A DNA stretch of 64,000 bases from Linum tenue (GCA_946122785.1 CAMGYJ010000010.1:27445608-27509607); one strand, 5' to 3'. Numbered from the stretch's first letter, positions 1-12,346 are shown. Program-made: numbers and translations. Notes: generated by a model from the sequence alone, not told the origin.

Positions 1-2379
1 AGAAAAGAAAGTGGAATATCACGACAATGATATTTTCACTATTATATCTCAGAAATTCGTTCAACTTAACCAGGTCTTTGCTATGACTGGAGCGTCGCTT
101 CCACATGATGTATAAGGATTGATAGCCAAACTTGATGATTTATCTAATTATTTGTCTGCTATACAAGATGTAGATAACAAATATGCTATAACGAAGCTCT
201 AATATGTATTTTCATACTATCGAGAAAGTGTTCTCCTTTTACAATGCAATAAAATTGTTATTTAATGTAATTTTTATATGTACCGGAGCCAAATATCAAT
301 TTATTAGCAACTATTCGAGCTTTTGGGACGCATATGAGACCATACATTTCATCTTCCTTCTGAACAACTTTATTCGGTCTAATCAAGTAGTTAAACAACA
401 TATCTCAACCCATTACCCGCTTAGCCCACATACGATAAATGAAATAAAGTCTATGATCAGAACAATGATTGCATGGATAACACATTAATTGACTATTATG
501 TGAGAGTTTATAATGAAATTTAAAGAAATTAGGGTGACTTTGTGAGACAGAAATGAATGTACCATGTAGAAAAAATGGTCGACCCTAGACAAAAGTAATA
601 CATATAGGAGGTGATGTCATGCTCACATTTATTCGAGGAATCTTATATAACACTAAAGATCTAAGGGTTTGTTTGGAGGATGTGATTTCAAGTGATATAT
701 TTAAACAATACATGTAATGGTTAGATTAAGTCATTTTTTGTTTCATTTTTTGTTTCATTTTGTGTTGAAATGCACGTATTAACTTTTTAAGGGCTCATCT
801 AAAATAATTCAAAATAAAGTATCAGAAATCTCTAACTGAAGTTGGGATGTAATGAGAGCAAGTGATACACTGAAATGATTTTTTGAATGACCACTCTCCT
901 AAAGGGTTTGTCTTTCTTTATTTTGAGGTAACAATAATACAATGGATGAACACTTTGTTAGAAGGTTGGATTTTCTTTGTTTGTTGTGTTGTAATCAAAG
1001 CGAGAATAGAAATAAAAAAAAGGGTGAAATTTTTTTTGGCTAAAGTAATTGTAGTTTGAGGTGCACTCATCAATTGTATGTTGAGACTCAAAACAACGAA
1101 CAATGATAGTAAATTTTGGTTGATTTGATGCACATGGCATTGAAGCTTATGAAGTTTTCGAGTTTGAAATGAAAAAGAACAAAAATATAACTGATCATCC
1201 ATCTTGTCACCCAACAAATAAAAAGATAAACTAAGAATAAACCAGTGACTTCCAATAAAGAGAAGATATAAATAAATAATGTTGAAAATCAACGAAAGAA
1301 GAGGAAAAAGATGAAAGAACATAATTGATTTCACAGATTTCGATGCCAGTTCTATTCTCTTTGATCAAAGTGAGAGATTTTCCTGTTATTTTTCTATTCA
1401 AGATCAAGTAAGAGAGATGAATAGGGATACAAAACCAAGTACTAACAAAGATTTCAATTTCAGCACAATAAAAATAAAATGATAAAAAGGACTCATGTGG
1501 CTAAAAAATGAGAAAAGGGACAAAAGTATGAAAAGAAAAGGAAATTTTATGCAAAAACATGTGGCATTTTTGAAATAAAACAAAAATTAAAAAAATTAAA
1601 AGGCAAATGATGCAATATTTATCATTTATGGGAAGAATGCTGATGAAGTTCACAATTATTATGAAATCACCGCTTCATGGATAGTAAATCCAATACCAAG
1701 ATTTTTATATACCAACAATGTGTATGTTGCTATCAAACTAATAGAAGTACATTTTTAGTAAAGAATGTGTCGTACTAATACCATTTTACTTTTTGTTCTA
1801 CGGTGGATGTGTTGTTGCATCAACAGTATGCTACAACAAAATCATGGCCTACAAGAGTTGGTAGGAGTTGAAAAGAGTAGTGGTTGTACACGATCACATT
1901 GGTTCATACTCGAAATGACTGTATGCAAGAATTATGCCTCTACTTCTGGTTAGACGATTCATAACTCACTGGAGGAGGATGACTGTGATACGAGATTTGC
2001 TACGCCTGAAGTTGGGGTTCATCTTCGTGTTGTTGTTATTTTGAAGTCAGCAAAGTTGTCGTTTGTTAATTGAGTTGACAATTGGAGTTCGAATGTATAT
2101 GTTCTGTATTGTAGAGCTCAACTGCAATTGCAATGGTGCAATTAAATGTTCTTCTGTGAGGCCAAATTGTGATGGTTTAGTTTTTATTTTTGCAAACCCC
2201 GGCTTATCCTGGATGAGCACTATTAAGTGAGACGTGTAAATTTTAATAATGGCCATAATCTTGTGTAATTCAAGTTCAACTTTGCTTAATTCTAATAACT
2301 CAAATCTTGAAATCCTATTTCCACTCCTCTTTCCACCTCGGCTACTCTAAAATTGTGTGATGGCTCTTTCTCAACAAAT
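1..2379. other. AT-rich intergenic stretch
   Basis: No gene is recognised. Bases 2-111 read as an open stretch on the plus strand that meets a stop and then continues to about 208; this could be a decayed coding fragment, but it resembles no family I know. The other short open frames here are low-complexity and AT-rich. Confidence 0.5.
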
Positions 2380-2900
2380 CTCACATTGTATCGGTAGGTG
2401 CTTGGCTCTCTTCAATATCTTGTCTATACTTGCCCTGATATTGCTTATGCTGTTAATAAGCTCCCCTAGTATATGCATGCACCTTCCTCTCTTCACTAGA
2501 AACATCTTAAGCGTGTTTTATACTATCTTCGTGGGACATCTATGCATGGCCTCCGCATTTCTCGCACCTCGAAATCATTTTAACTTACTGTTTTCTCTGA
2601 TTCTCACTAGACTGGCAATCTTCGTAGCTCTACCTCCGTGTATCTTTTTTTCTCAGCTCCACCTTGTCTCTTGGAATTCCCGTAAACAACGTATTGTTGC
2701 TCGCTCTAGCACTGAGGCTGAATATCGTGCCATAGCTCATATTGTTGGTGAGGTTGCCTAGCTACAAAATCTTCTTCTTGAGCTCCATCATCCCCACTTG
2801 CTGATGGTCCCACTAAACCAATTGACATCTCCCGTTTTCAACTTCCATGCACAAAGATTGGTGTCATTGATTCCTCCTCCATCTTGTGGGCATGATAAGG
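2380..2900 (+). pseudogene. Ty1/copia reverse transcriptase-RNase H remnant
   Basis: Frames can be followed with several shifts. The first part resembles the end of a copia reverse transcriptase (a track like LVYTCPDIAYAVNK, then YMHAP). The RNase H part reads VSWNSRKQRIVARSSTEAEY, which is the conserved copia motif before the catalytic Glu. A final piece near 2800 reads LADGPTKPI, the usual 'ADIFTKPL' position. No LTR, integrase or gag was found beside it, so it is a fragment of an old insertion. Confidence 0.8.
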
Positions 2901-4502
2901 ATACAACGTCCCATGAATATTGCCACCATCAAGTACACGAATCAAGAGATTCATAAATGAATACATTTATTAATGAATATGTATCATAATTAATTCTATG
3001 ATGTTGTAGGCTGGATATCTCTTGTATAAAATTTACCAATATCAATGACATAAGCAAGTCATCCTTCGACATCAAATCTTACAGGTTGAACCTTGGCGAC
3101 TTTAGCAATGCCCTTGTTTTTGTCGGGGTGTCATCAACAATGAAAAACATGGTTTCGCTTACGTTCTCGTCGTAGAACTCCCATGATATAAAGTGGTATG
3201 GATCATGTCCACAAGGGTTTCATCGACGACAAGCTCCAACCCGACATCTTAATGGACCAGCCAGTTGTCGCTAAGCTCCTCGATCTCGATGGTGTCCAAG
3301 GCACCATGAGTGGCTGGTACATATCATCATCATAATAAGAAATGTTGGTACTAGTACAGAGCACATCGACTCCGAGCCGCTATTGTTGATGCTGATTTTG
3401 ACTTTTAAGGTGGAGATCGAAGGGCTAGAATTCAACATCGATCGAGGATAAGAGGGATGGATTTGTCGAGCAAGAGCGCTTTGCATAGGGCTTGCTTAGG
3501 GAGTGTTGGAAGGTGGGCGGGTTAGACTGCTCACTAGTTAGGTCACCAAGAAGAGGGGTAAGAGGGAATGGGGACAGAAAAGGTGAAGGGGACATGAATA
3601 ATTACCAAACTATTCTTATTATGTTAGTAGGGTGCTAAAGCGATAGGGTGTTAGCACCATATCTCCTCCCTAACGAGTCGGTCTCTCAAACTAATACAAA
3701 CGGTCACGTAATAGAAAGTATAAATTATTATTGGCCAAATCACGTAAATTGTTTCCGACTACCTCTCTTATTTTCATATTTTTTAACATATGTCGTACTA
3801 TCAAAATCCATTAGGAACAAAACCACGCAACTCGTTTCTCGTCTCTAGTTTAATTTTAGGAGCTTTGTTACTGTACTTATAATATCGGCATTTTCGTTTA
3901 CAAACTGAATTTATATTTTTAATGCACTCATAGAAATATAATTGCACTTGCATATATTTGGAAATTTTATTTTATGGTGCCCACTAAATTTATACATTAA
4001 CATTATGATACAAATTCAATTTGCACTTGCACATCTGCGTGCGGTACGATACTGATTAAACTTGTACCCGAAAGCACCGGTATTCACGAGTATTGTAGAA
4101 TTTGCTCTAAATTTGGTACTTTTGTTCGTTCTCGTACCGAGCATACAAAGCCGGGAGTGAAGGATAGTAGGACCACTTCTTTTTAATAGTTGTTGCTATA
4201 ACTCGAAGACAAATTATATATGCATGTCTGTTTATTTGTTTTGGGCCTGGTTCGTGACATTATCCTTTCTAGGTTGGATTAGATTAGGCCGTCTGGGAAA
4301 AGAAAAATATACCTTCTCAATATTTGTAATTTATGTATGCTCAAGTATAGTGACACTGACTCTCTCATTCCCATGGACTAGCTAGCTAGCACATATTGTA
4401 TTAATAAACCAAATAAGTATGTGTGTTCGTTACTCTTTTACATTGTCTTTTTCCTAATCCGTTATGAAAAATTGGTCACTCGTCATTCGAGAAGTCGGTG
4501 GG
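2901..4502. other. Intergenic stretch, unidentified less AT-rich segment at 3070-3500
   Basis: Bases 3070-3500 are less AT-rich than the surroundings and contain open tracks on both strands, each interrupted. I could not tie them to a protein family. The remainder is AT-rich without recognisable signal. Confidence 0.4.
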
Positions 4503-4512
4503 AAATAACATG

Positions 4513-4618
4513 GGGTGAAATACCTCGGATACCACTTAAGTTTGAGAATTGTGGTAGATATATCATTTAACTTTGAATAGGGCGTCGGGTACCATTAAAG
4601 TCTCCAAAAGGTGCATCC
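4513..4618 (+). repeat. Left terminal inverted repeat of the 4513-5642 element
   Basis: It matches 5535-5642 in reverse complement with scattered substitutions. The terminal 3 bases GGG are the same at both ends. Confidence 0.88.
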
Positions 4619-5534
4619 GTCTAGTTTTCCTCCAACCCAAAATTTTAATTACCTTTCGGTATACCAAACTTTTAAAAACATTCAAAACTACATTTCAACT
4701 AGTGTTAACTAATATAAAAAATAGAAATCTTCTAAACATAGTATTACTAGAATGACTAATGAAATATTTTCAATAAAATAGATAAATTAGCAAAAGTAAT
4801 AAACGAATATGAAGAATGGATAATAATATACTAAAAGATAATAATCAATATTAGAAAATCTATTTAAACTCCTAATAAAATTAAAAGCACCATTAAAAAA
4901 ATTAACATAGAATCTAATTGACTATCAATACCAAAGACAGATAAATGAAACACAATAAAAAATAATTAAACATATTCCATTAATTGAAAAATTGAACGAG
5001 GAGAGACGGAAAGTAACCAAGTAACAAGTAAACTATAAAAGCCACAAAATACAGTAACAAATCTAAAAAAAAGAATACAACTATATTAAAAGAATTAGAA
5101 TTGGTAAATTAACTAATATGGAACATCTACAATATAATATAAGAGAATTACAAGGACATTTAACATGGAAAATTGGAAAACATCATCATGGTGTAAAGAG
5201 AACTAAATATAACATCCTCAAATTATTTATATCGAGACAGAGTTCATATAATATATTTGCTTAAGGTAAAAATTCAATTATTAGAACACACATGATTGAA
5301 AATACTTATAATAATAATTTATTCTAAATTTTTTATTCAATATTTGGTTTGGTATGAGAGTCTTCAAAAGAGGATTCCAACTAAACAATAAAAAATGATA
5401 TTTTTTTGTAAGTCCAAATGATTTTTTACAATAAGAAAAGTAGTAAGACCAATTCTAAAATTGAGAAAACAGAATATTCCAAGAATATTCTGTCAACTTT
5501 AATGGAATGCACTTAATAGTAAAGTTAAGTAGTA

Positions 5535-5642
5535 CCGGGTGCACATATAATAGAGTTAAGTGGTACCCGACGCCCTATTCAAAATTAAGTGGTATGTCTA
5601 CCCCAATTCTCAAATTTAAGTGGTACTTGAGGGATTTTACCC
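5535..5642 (-). repeat. Right terminal inverted repeat of the 4513-5642 element
   Basis: Reverse-complement partner of 4513-4618. The target duplication follows directly at 5643-5652. Confidence 0.88.
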
Positions 5643-5652
5643 AAATAACATG

Positions 5653-6862
5653 GTAACCTGGTGGTGAGCCACCGAGTATCTGGCCTACCTTCAAATATCT
5701 AGATATGAATATGACTCGTCCAGTCAATAAGGAGGCATATATTTATGAGCAAATTGATCACTAATTCAGAGCTTCTGTTTGTTGTCTTAGTCTATTGGCA
5801 TCTCCCATCGGCCACCTAATCCTTTTCCAAAGATTTTAAGCTCACTTTTCCTATCCTTCGCGGCTCTCTCTCGGTCGCTGCCCATTTTCACACGGTAAGT
5901 AAGCCTGCGAACTGATTTTGTCAACTCGACTCGTCATTTAAAAATTAATGCAGGCACCATAATACTCTTATACATCAACGAGACATTGAGAACATGAAGC
6001 TTACCAACTATGTTATTGTCAACGGCATATTAAAAAAATACAAGACAGAGGGAGAAAATTTCACTCTATGGTCTCTAATGTTATACGAACCCACAATTAA
6101 ATCCTTGGGGTCTTAGGGATACCAAAAACTAAGGGCTGGTTCGCCAAATAGTCTAGGCTCTGACGTTGGTTACATTATTGTTAAATCGGATTAGATAAGC
6201 AAGAAAACTAATAAACTAGACCAGAGAAAATGAAATAAGAAAATGCGATTTGCGTTCTAGTTTGACCTTACTTCAATATACTAATAGAATTTGGGTCCTG
6301 ATTTAGGTTTCGTTTGTTCGATCTCGACCAATGTTACTAGAATCAGTGGAGAGGTGAGAGTAACCCTTAAGATGCACGGCTGTGATGATTAAGTAAATGT
6401 ATATGAAAAATGAAGAGAATTTAAAATTTAGAGAAACGAAACGATAGTGACTTATAAAATAAGGAGCTGAAATTGTCTTGAAATATACAACACAGGCAAA
6501 AGATAATTCACGATTCGTCCTTATATACGAACTCACAATTATATCTTTCGGGTTTTTCTGGAATTTCCAAGAAGTGTGAGGTTAAATACTCTTGACTCTC
6601 GATTTCAGTTGATATAAACAACTGAGATTTACCTTATGGATAAGTTTTTATATCAATGATATTAAAGGACAAGGGGGAAAATGAAGGACAAGTCAATAAA
6701 TGATCGTTGATTTATAATTCGTTAACTTGGTATTATAATGGATAATATAATATGAATATTTATTTAAGTTTTGGTTGTTCGATCTTGACCACGGTGGCAA
6801 AATATGTGGAGAGATAGGAATAGTTCTTGAAATGCACTACTCTGTCGATCAAGTGAAGATGT
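5653..6862. repeat. Intergenic DNA with diverged internal repeats
   Basis: Segment 6300-6425 resembles 6765-6862 (shared track of the type GTTTGTTCGATCTCGACCA, then GTGGAGAGGTGAGAG). A piece near 6095 resembles one near 6525 (TATACGAACCCACAATT). The second copy seems to continue after the copia element at about 10700, so the copia element appears to have inserted into it. No coding potential was seen. Confidence 0.5.
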
Positions 6863-6924
6863 ATCAGGGGAAAACGAAGGTTTTCCGCCACCAAATTTCA
6901 AATTCCCAATGGTTCTGAACAGAA

Positions 6925-7224
6925 CATGCTCGTCTGCAGGGGAAAAGAAGACGAACCTAAGCGACATCGTATCACCCTCAGTAGATGTGAAGAAACGATC
7001 CTGGACTGACGTCGTTTCTGGAAAAGTGTCAAGTAGTACCTAAATTTCTTATTTCAGTCTTTTACCCTTTTCGGCCTGTACTTACTTTTTTCCTAAGTTT
7101 TGTTTTCTTTCTTGAATTGTAAGCTACATCAGACTCTTGTACTCTCATATCCAGCTATATAAGCTGAGTTGTGAAATGAGAACACCTTAGGTGATTAGGC
7201 TTTCTCAATCCAAAATTGTTTTTA
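6925..7224 (+). repeat. 5' LTR of the 6.9-10.7 kb copia element
   Basis: Bases 6925-7183 match 10454-10696 (CATGCTCGTCTGCAGGG, then CGATCCTGGACTGACGTCG against CGATCCTGGAGTGACGTCG). It contains TATATAAGC near 7155-7165, a plausible TATA box. The true start may lie further left. Confidence 0.75.
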
Positions 7225-7236
7225 TGGTATCAGAGC
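7225..7236 (+). promoter_or_regulatory. Primer-binding site, initiator tRNA-Met type
   Basis: TGGTATCAGAGC lies directly after the 5' LTR and is the standard copia minus-strand primer site complementary to the 3' end of initiator tRNA-Met. Confidence 0.85.
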
Positions 7237-7262
7237 CTTTCTAAACTCTAGCCACCGCAGAC

Positions 7263-8296
7263 ATGGCTGAAAATTCCCAACCAAATGTTAGTGGAAATGC
7301 TGCTACAAATGCACAGCCCAATGTAGATCCCTACTATATGCATGGTTCTGAACAGCCAGGATTGATCTTGGTGGGAGAGAAAATTTCCACCACCAACTAC
7401 AATGACTGGAGCCAGGAACAAGCTTGGTTTCGTCATTGGTTCAATCCCAGATCCAGGAGAAAATCATCAAAATGCCTGATCCTGGAATAGGAACAATGTC
7501 ATGGTCCTTTCATGGATCCAACAAGCAGTTGAGGCCAGCATCCGTAAGACAATTATGTCCTGCAAGACCTCCCTTGAAGCCTGGAGAAGTCTGAGATCAA
7601 GGTATGGCCAAGGACATATGGGAAGAATTACTGAACTCACTGAAGCTCTAAGCAATCTCAAACAAGGTAGACAGTCTGTCACAAAATATTATGGCAACCT
7701 AATTGTTATTAGAGATGAGTTGGATAATTATCAGCCTCATCAACCCTGCACCTGCACACCAACTAGTCGAGAAACATGTGCAGCATTGAGGCTAGTGTTT
7801 TCATACAGAGACACAAATTATGTCATACACTTTCTAAGGGGTTTGAATGAGAATTTTTCAAGTATTAGATCTCAAGTTCTGTTTGGTGATGCCCTGCCAA
7901 CTGCCATCCATTGATCGAGTCGTCCAAAGGATGTTGTAACATGAAAGACAACAATATGGAACACAAAAAAATAAAGCTCTTGTTGTGGAAAGTGTGAGTT
8001 TGGCAGCACATAGCAGCACCAACTCTCAAATCAGAAGGTCAAGACGTTGCTACACTCATTTCAAGTTTCTTGGACACACTGAGAAAACCTGACACTCATT
8101 GCAAGTTTCTTGGCCACCAGGCATGAATTCAAGGCCAACCAACCCTTTAGGAAGGGTTCTGGAGTGCACCTACTACAAGAAACAAGGACACGGTGATGAG
8201 AAATACTTCAGCAAACATGGCTATTCAAACCCAATGGGAGGTCCCAGAAGCAAACCTCAGGCAAACATAGCAAGTGCAGAGGATTTGCACCAGTAG
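7263..8296 (+). pseudogene. Copia gag, frameshifted
   Basis: Starts at the ATG 26 bases after the primer site. The first 52 codons are open (MAENSQPNVSGN...), then the frame breaks near 7420-7490. A second stretch, 7501-7914, reads as the central gag domain (LEAWRSLRSRYGQGHMGRI, then LKQGRQSVTKYY). The piece at 8099-8296 contains a decayed zinc knuckle: a Cys, GHGDEKYF and no clear C-x2-C-x4-H-x4-C. Frameshifts and stops show it is dead. Confidence 0.75.
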
Positions 8297-8439
8297 GTAA
8301 AGCTTACTAAGGCAGATCACATGAAGCTGATCTCCCACATTAATGAAAAAGGGAATCAAAGTTCTTCAACCAGTGGCAACACATCCTTTACAACTGCTAG
8401 TTAAGCCAGCAAATTCCTTCAGGTAAATTTCGGCTCAAT

Positions 8440-9630
8440 GTGAGTGATAAATCACCACATAACCAAACCTGGATCCTTGATACAAGTTCTTTTTACCACA
8501 TTGTTTGTTCTTTTAGCCACCTAATAACTACAAAAGCATACACAACATTTTCATCACCCTACCCACAGGAGATAAGGTTCAAGCAACACATATAGGCACT
8601 GTCACCTGTGTTGCTGGACTAATTTTACAAGAAGTTTTGTTTGTCCCTCAATTTAGTTTCAACCTCATATATGTTAGTCAGCTGATCAAAGACAAATCCC
8701 TTTGCTTGAGTTTCTTCTCTGTTGTCTGCTTGATCCAGGATATGCAGTTGAGGAGGATGACTGATTTGCTAAGCTATCCTATGGCCTTTATCACCTAGAG
8801 AATATTGAAGATAACACTCAACCAAAACACATCTCGGCTGCTAGCATACAAGACTTAGATGTTTGGCACCATAGATTAGGACATATTTCCCATTAGAAAG
8901 TGACCATTTGAAAACTTTTTGTCCAGAGATATATACAATCAGTTCTATAGCCTGTGATGTCTGTCCTTTTGCTAGGCAGAAGCGAGTTCCTTTCCCTTCT
9001 AGCACTTTTGTAACCAAACAGATTTTTGAGTTGTTACATGTTGATATCTGAGGACCAAATCCAATTCCCAGCTATGATGGTTTCAAGTATTTTCTCACAA
9101 TTTTTGATGATTTCAGTAGAATGGCTTTGTTGATTCTCTTACAAACTAAATCAGAAGCTAAACCAAAGCTTCAAGCTTTCTGTTCTTATGCAGAAAGACA
9201 ATTTCAAACCACCGTGAGAAAAATTAGGAGTGATCAAGGTAGAGAATTTGCCATGACTGATTTATTAACCAAACTGGCATTGTTCATAAATTATCTTGTG
9301 TTGAGACACCTCAACAAAACAGCAAAGTAGAACGAAAGCATCGGCACATACTTGCTGTTGCTAGAGCCCTAATATTTCAAGCTAATCTTCATTCTACCTT
9401 TCTGGGGGGACTCTGTCAAACACTCAGTTTATCTTATCAATAGGGTTCCTGTAGTTGTTCTGGGGAACCAAACTCCTTATAAAATACTTCACAATAAAAA
9501 ACCAGACCTATTTGATCTCAAGGTCTTTAGATGCTTATGTTTTGCTAGCACCCTAGCCAACCACAGAGGAAATTTGACTCTAGAGTTAGGAAAGGAGTTC
9601 TTACTGGTTTTCAGAGTGGGATGAAGGTTA
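8440..9630 (+). pseudogene. Copia protease and integrase remnants
   Basis: Near 8470 a track WILDTSSFYHIV matches the aspartic protease site (normally D-[ST]-G, here D-T-S). Around 8990-9330 the integrase core can be followed (ELLHVDI, then IFDDFSRM, then KIRSDQGREFAM), followed by a shifted match to the QQN-x-ERKHRH region near 9320. Several stops and shifts interrupt it. Confidence 0.7.
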
Positions 9631-10140
9631 CAAAATCTATGATCTCCTGACTCATGATGTTTTTGTCTCTAGAGATGTTCAATTCCATGAACATATATTC
9701 CCCTTTCACAATTCCAATCTAGATCATATCCCGGCCTATTCCACCCCCTCTGATCCAGCCTGATCCATCTCTAGAACATGAATAATTCCTCAATGACCTA
9801 TATTTTGATTTAGATGATGACCATGACTCTCTCCCAGATTCATCATCTCCTCTATCACCCTTTTCTCCTTAACCAGTCCCACAACTTCCTCTCAGAAAAT
9901 CAACCAGAATCATGAAACCTCCTACTCACCTACAACAATACCATTACAACATGCTCCAACAGATTTCTTCCACCAGTCATCTAAGTCAGCGGCAATCTCC
10001 AGGTATCACCTATCCTCTCTTCTGTACTTGATTATTCTACTCTTTCCTTTACGCACAAGCATTTTGTTCTAAGCATCTCTTCCCATAAAGAACCTGAAAC
10101 CTGCAAGGAAGCCATTCAATACACTAAACGGAACGATGCT

Positions 10141-10430
10141 ATGACAGTTGAGACCAAGGCTTTGGAAGCCAACCACACTTGGGATGTGGTTAAACTCTCT
10201 CCTAGGAAGAAGGAAGTTGGTAACAAGTGGGTCTATAAGAACAAACATCTCTCAGATAGCAGTATAGAGAAGCAGAAGGCTCGACTTGTAGCCAATGGCT
10301 ACAGTCAACAAGAAGGAGTCGACTACCAATATATATTTGCTCTTTTAGTCAAAATGACAACAATCAGACTGCTCTTAGCCATTGCAGCATCACATAACTA
10401 GCATGTTCAACAACTGGATGTTAACAACGC
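10141..10430 (+). pseudogene. Copia reverse transcriptase, 5' part only
   Basis: Reads WDVVKLSPRKKEVGNKWVYK, then KARLVANGYSQQEGVDY and, after one stop, QQLDVNNA, which is the first catalytic-Asp motif of copia RT. The YVDD box and everything downstream are missing, and the 3' LTR follows about 25 bases later. This is a deletion, not just decay. Confidence 0.8.
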
Positions 10431-10453
10431 CTCTCCACCGGTTGAGAAAAGAG

Positions 10454-10696
10454 CATGCTCGTCTGCAGGGGAGAAAAAGACGAGTCTAAGCGACGTCGTA
10501 TCACCATCAGCGGATGTGAAGAAACGATCCTGGAGTGACGTCGTTTCTGGAAAAATGGCAAGTAGTACCTGATTTCTTTATTTAAGTCTTTTACCCTTTT
10601 CGACATGTACTTACTTTTTCCCTAAGTTTTGTCTTCTTTCTTGAATTGTAAGCTACATCAGATCTAGCTATATAAGTTGAATGGTGAAATGAGAAC
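10454..10696 (+). repeat. 3' LTR (truncated) of the 6.9-10.7 kb copia element
   Basis: Matches 6925-7183 but lacks a block near the TATA box and roughly the last 40 bases present in the left LTR. Confidence 0.75.
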
Positions 10697-10745
10697 AAAA
10701 AAAATGTACAAATTTATAATTTAGAAAGATGATACGATATTGATT

Positions 10746-10921
10746 ATCATGTTCGATTGGTAGGTTTGATTAGCAATAGGGTGCCCATCCTGTGGCTCGG
10801 AAGGTCTTTTCTTTGCCTCCGACCTCGTGTCATATTTTTTATTTTCATGTCTGGGTTGGTTTCGGGATGTAATCTCTGATCTTTCATTCAATCAATATGA
10901 TTATATTTTGTTAAAAAAATT
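10746..10921 (+). mobile_element. Short retroposon-like insertion (5'-truncated LINE or SINE)
   Basis: The segment is flanked by GATATTGATT at 10736-10745 and again at 10922-10931. It ends in TTTTGTTAAAAAAATT, resembling a LINE 3' end with a short A tail, and its left end is abrupt. Removing it restores similarity to the repeat copy near 6440-6480. No ORF. Confidence 0.5.
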
Positions 10922-10931
10922 GATATTGATT

Positions 10932-11022
10932 TATCAAATGAGGAACTGAAGTCGTCTCCGGATAAAATTCAATGTCTCTACCCCATTATTATATAATTTA
11001 AAAGCACAAGCACTTTTCACTA
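10932..11022. other. AT-rich spacer
   Basis: Nothing recognised apart from continued weak similarity to 6460-6520. Confidence 0.3.
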
Positions 11023-11490
11023 TTCATTAAGAAAAAATAGCCTATTTTTTTCTCCACAGGTACTGTTCACAATAGGGTTCTATCCCATATACCCAATTTT
11101 ACCATAAGCCCTTATCCTCCATTTTTGCAATATTATTCATACGATTTTTATTCGGTACAACCACTTCTACGATAAGTCTAAAATTCATAAGCAATTATAT
11201 GAGTTTTATTCTCTACAACCACTTCAACGATAAGTCTAAAATTCATAAGCAATTACTGTTCATTAAGAAAAAATAGGATATTTTTACTCCACGGGTGTTC
11301 ACAATACGGTTCTATCCCATATACCCAATTTTATCATAAGCTCTTTTTCTCCCTTTTGAAATATTATTCATATGATTTTTATTCGCTACAACCACTTCTA
11401 CAATTAGTCTAAAATTCATAAGCAATTATATGAGTTTTATTCTCTACAACCACTTCAACGATAAGTCTACAATTCATAAGAAATTATTAT
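11023..11490 (+). repeat. Tandem duplication, 236-bp unit with an inner 58-bp repeat
   Basis: The unit starting TTCATTAAGAAAAAATAG at 11023 recurs at 11259. Within each unit a 58-bp module containing CAACCACTTC and GATAAGTCTA occurs twice, for example starting at 11146 and 11204. The copies differ by a few bases and a small deletion. Confidence 0.85.
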
Positions 11491-12150
11491 TAGACCACAT
11501 ATTATGAAATATTTATGTAACAAAATTCAATAAATCTATTTAAATTTAAAATTCGTCGATGTTACTTACTATAACTTGATTATACTATTAGACCACACAT
11601 TATGAAAAATTTATGTAATTACGTTCTATAACTATTACATGAGTTTTACTTAATAATTAAGACACTATGTAAAGTTTATGGACAAATAATCATTTATGTA
11701 TTAATTAAAAAATAATATGTAAGTTTTCTATAATAATGAAACAAACTTTATGTAGAAATAGTTATTTACAATGTATCACTTAACCAAACGGATGATGTAT
11801 GTTATTCGTAATGATTAAAACATCACATGAAACTTACATATTTATCTTACCAGAATAATTTTGTAAATTATTTGATTTAAATTAAATTATTGATTTCTAC
11901 CGTGGGGGAGTGCGGGCCAAAAAACTAGTGTTATTAAGTGGTAGAACTTGTCTTCGGTGCTCTTGGTTCAGAGTTCAGACAAGACAAGCATCCCAACAGA
12001 AAGAAATCAATAATGTCCAATAAAGGATTAGTCGATAATTAATAATGACAACCTCTTGTTTGAAAACAATAAATTCGACAATGCGATCACAAGTATTACA
12101 AGAATAAAAGAGCCAAATTGTAAGTTCTTAGAAAATTTAGGTGTCTAAGT
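11491..12150. other. AT-rich region upstream of the receptor-kinase gene
   Basis: No ORF or repeat stands out. The region between about 11900 and the TATA box is the likely promoter of the LysM kinase gene. Confidence 0.4.
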
Positions 12151-12161
12151 GCAAAGTTTCC

Positions 12162-12169
12162 TTATAAAT
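12162..12169 (+). promoter_or_regulatory. Probable TATA box of the LysM receptor kinase gene
   Basis: TTATAAAT lies 185 bases upstream of the chosen start codon at 12347, which would give a 5' leader of roughly 150 bases. This is a sequence-only prediction. Confidence 0.5.
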
Positions 12170-12346
12170 CCCAAAAATCAACGTCAAGAAGACAGCCATG
12201 GATCAGGCGACCAACTCCACCATAGGAAAAGTCTCAAATCCCGGCACAACTCAAAGCTTTCCACTCCTAACAGACCCATACATCCAAAAAACAAAAAAAA
12301 AAATTCAACTCTCACCTCCCCTCCAAAAAATCTCTACCCCTATTCC

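Larger units (their letters stand above)
4513..5642. mobile_element. Non-autonomous TIR DNA transposon, Mutator-like (1,130 bp)
   Basis: The ends are inverted copies of each other over about 100 bp: left begins GGGTGAAATACCTC and the right end, read on the minus strand, begins GGGTAAAATCCCTC, with long matching runs inside such as TTTGAATAGGGCGTCGGGTA. The element is flanked by a perfect 10-bp direct repeat AAATAACATG at 4503-4512 and 5643-5652. Long TIRs and a 9-11 bp duplication are typical of Mutator-like elements. The interior is very AT-rich and encodes nothing recognisable, so it would need a transposase from elsewhere. Confidence 0.9.
6863..10699 (+). mobile_element. Degenerate Ty1/copia retrotransposon with internal 3' deletion
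   Basis: Two related sequences, 6925-7224 and 10454-10696, flank broken gag, protease, integrase and reverse transcriptase pieces in the usual copia order. A tRNA-Met type primer-binding site follows the left LTR. Reverse transcriptase stops right after the motif QLDVNNA near 10425 and runs almost directly into the 3' LTR, so the rest of RT and RNase H is deleted. The outer borders are uncertain. ATGTA near 6857 and near 10703 is a possible 5-bp duplication. Confidence 0.8.

Noticed and set aside
660..915. Possible MITE with GGGTTTGTTTGG-like ends
   Set aside because: The two ends are direct rather than inverted and no target duplication is visible.
12149..12346. Upstream in-frame ATG extending the LysM kinase
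   Set aside because: It would place about 66 extra residues before the signal peptide and lies before the TATA box.
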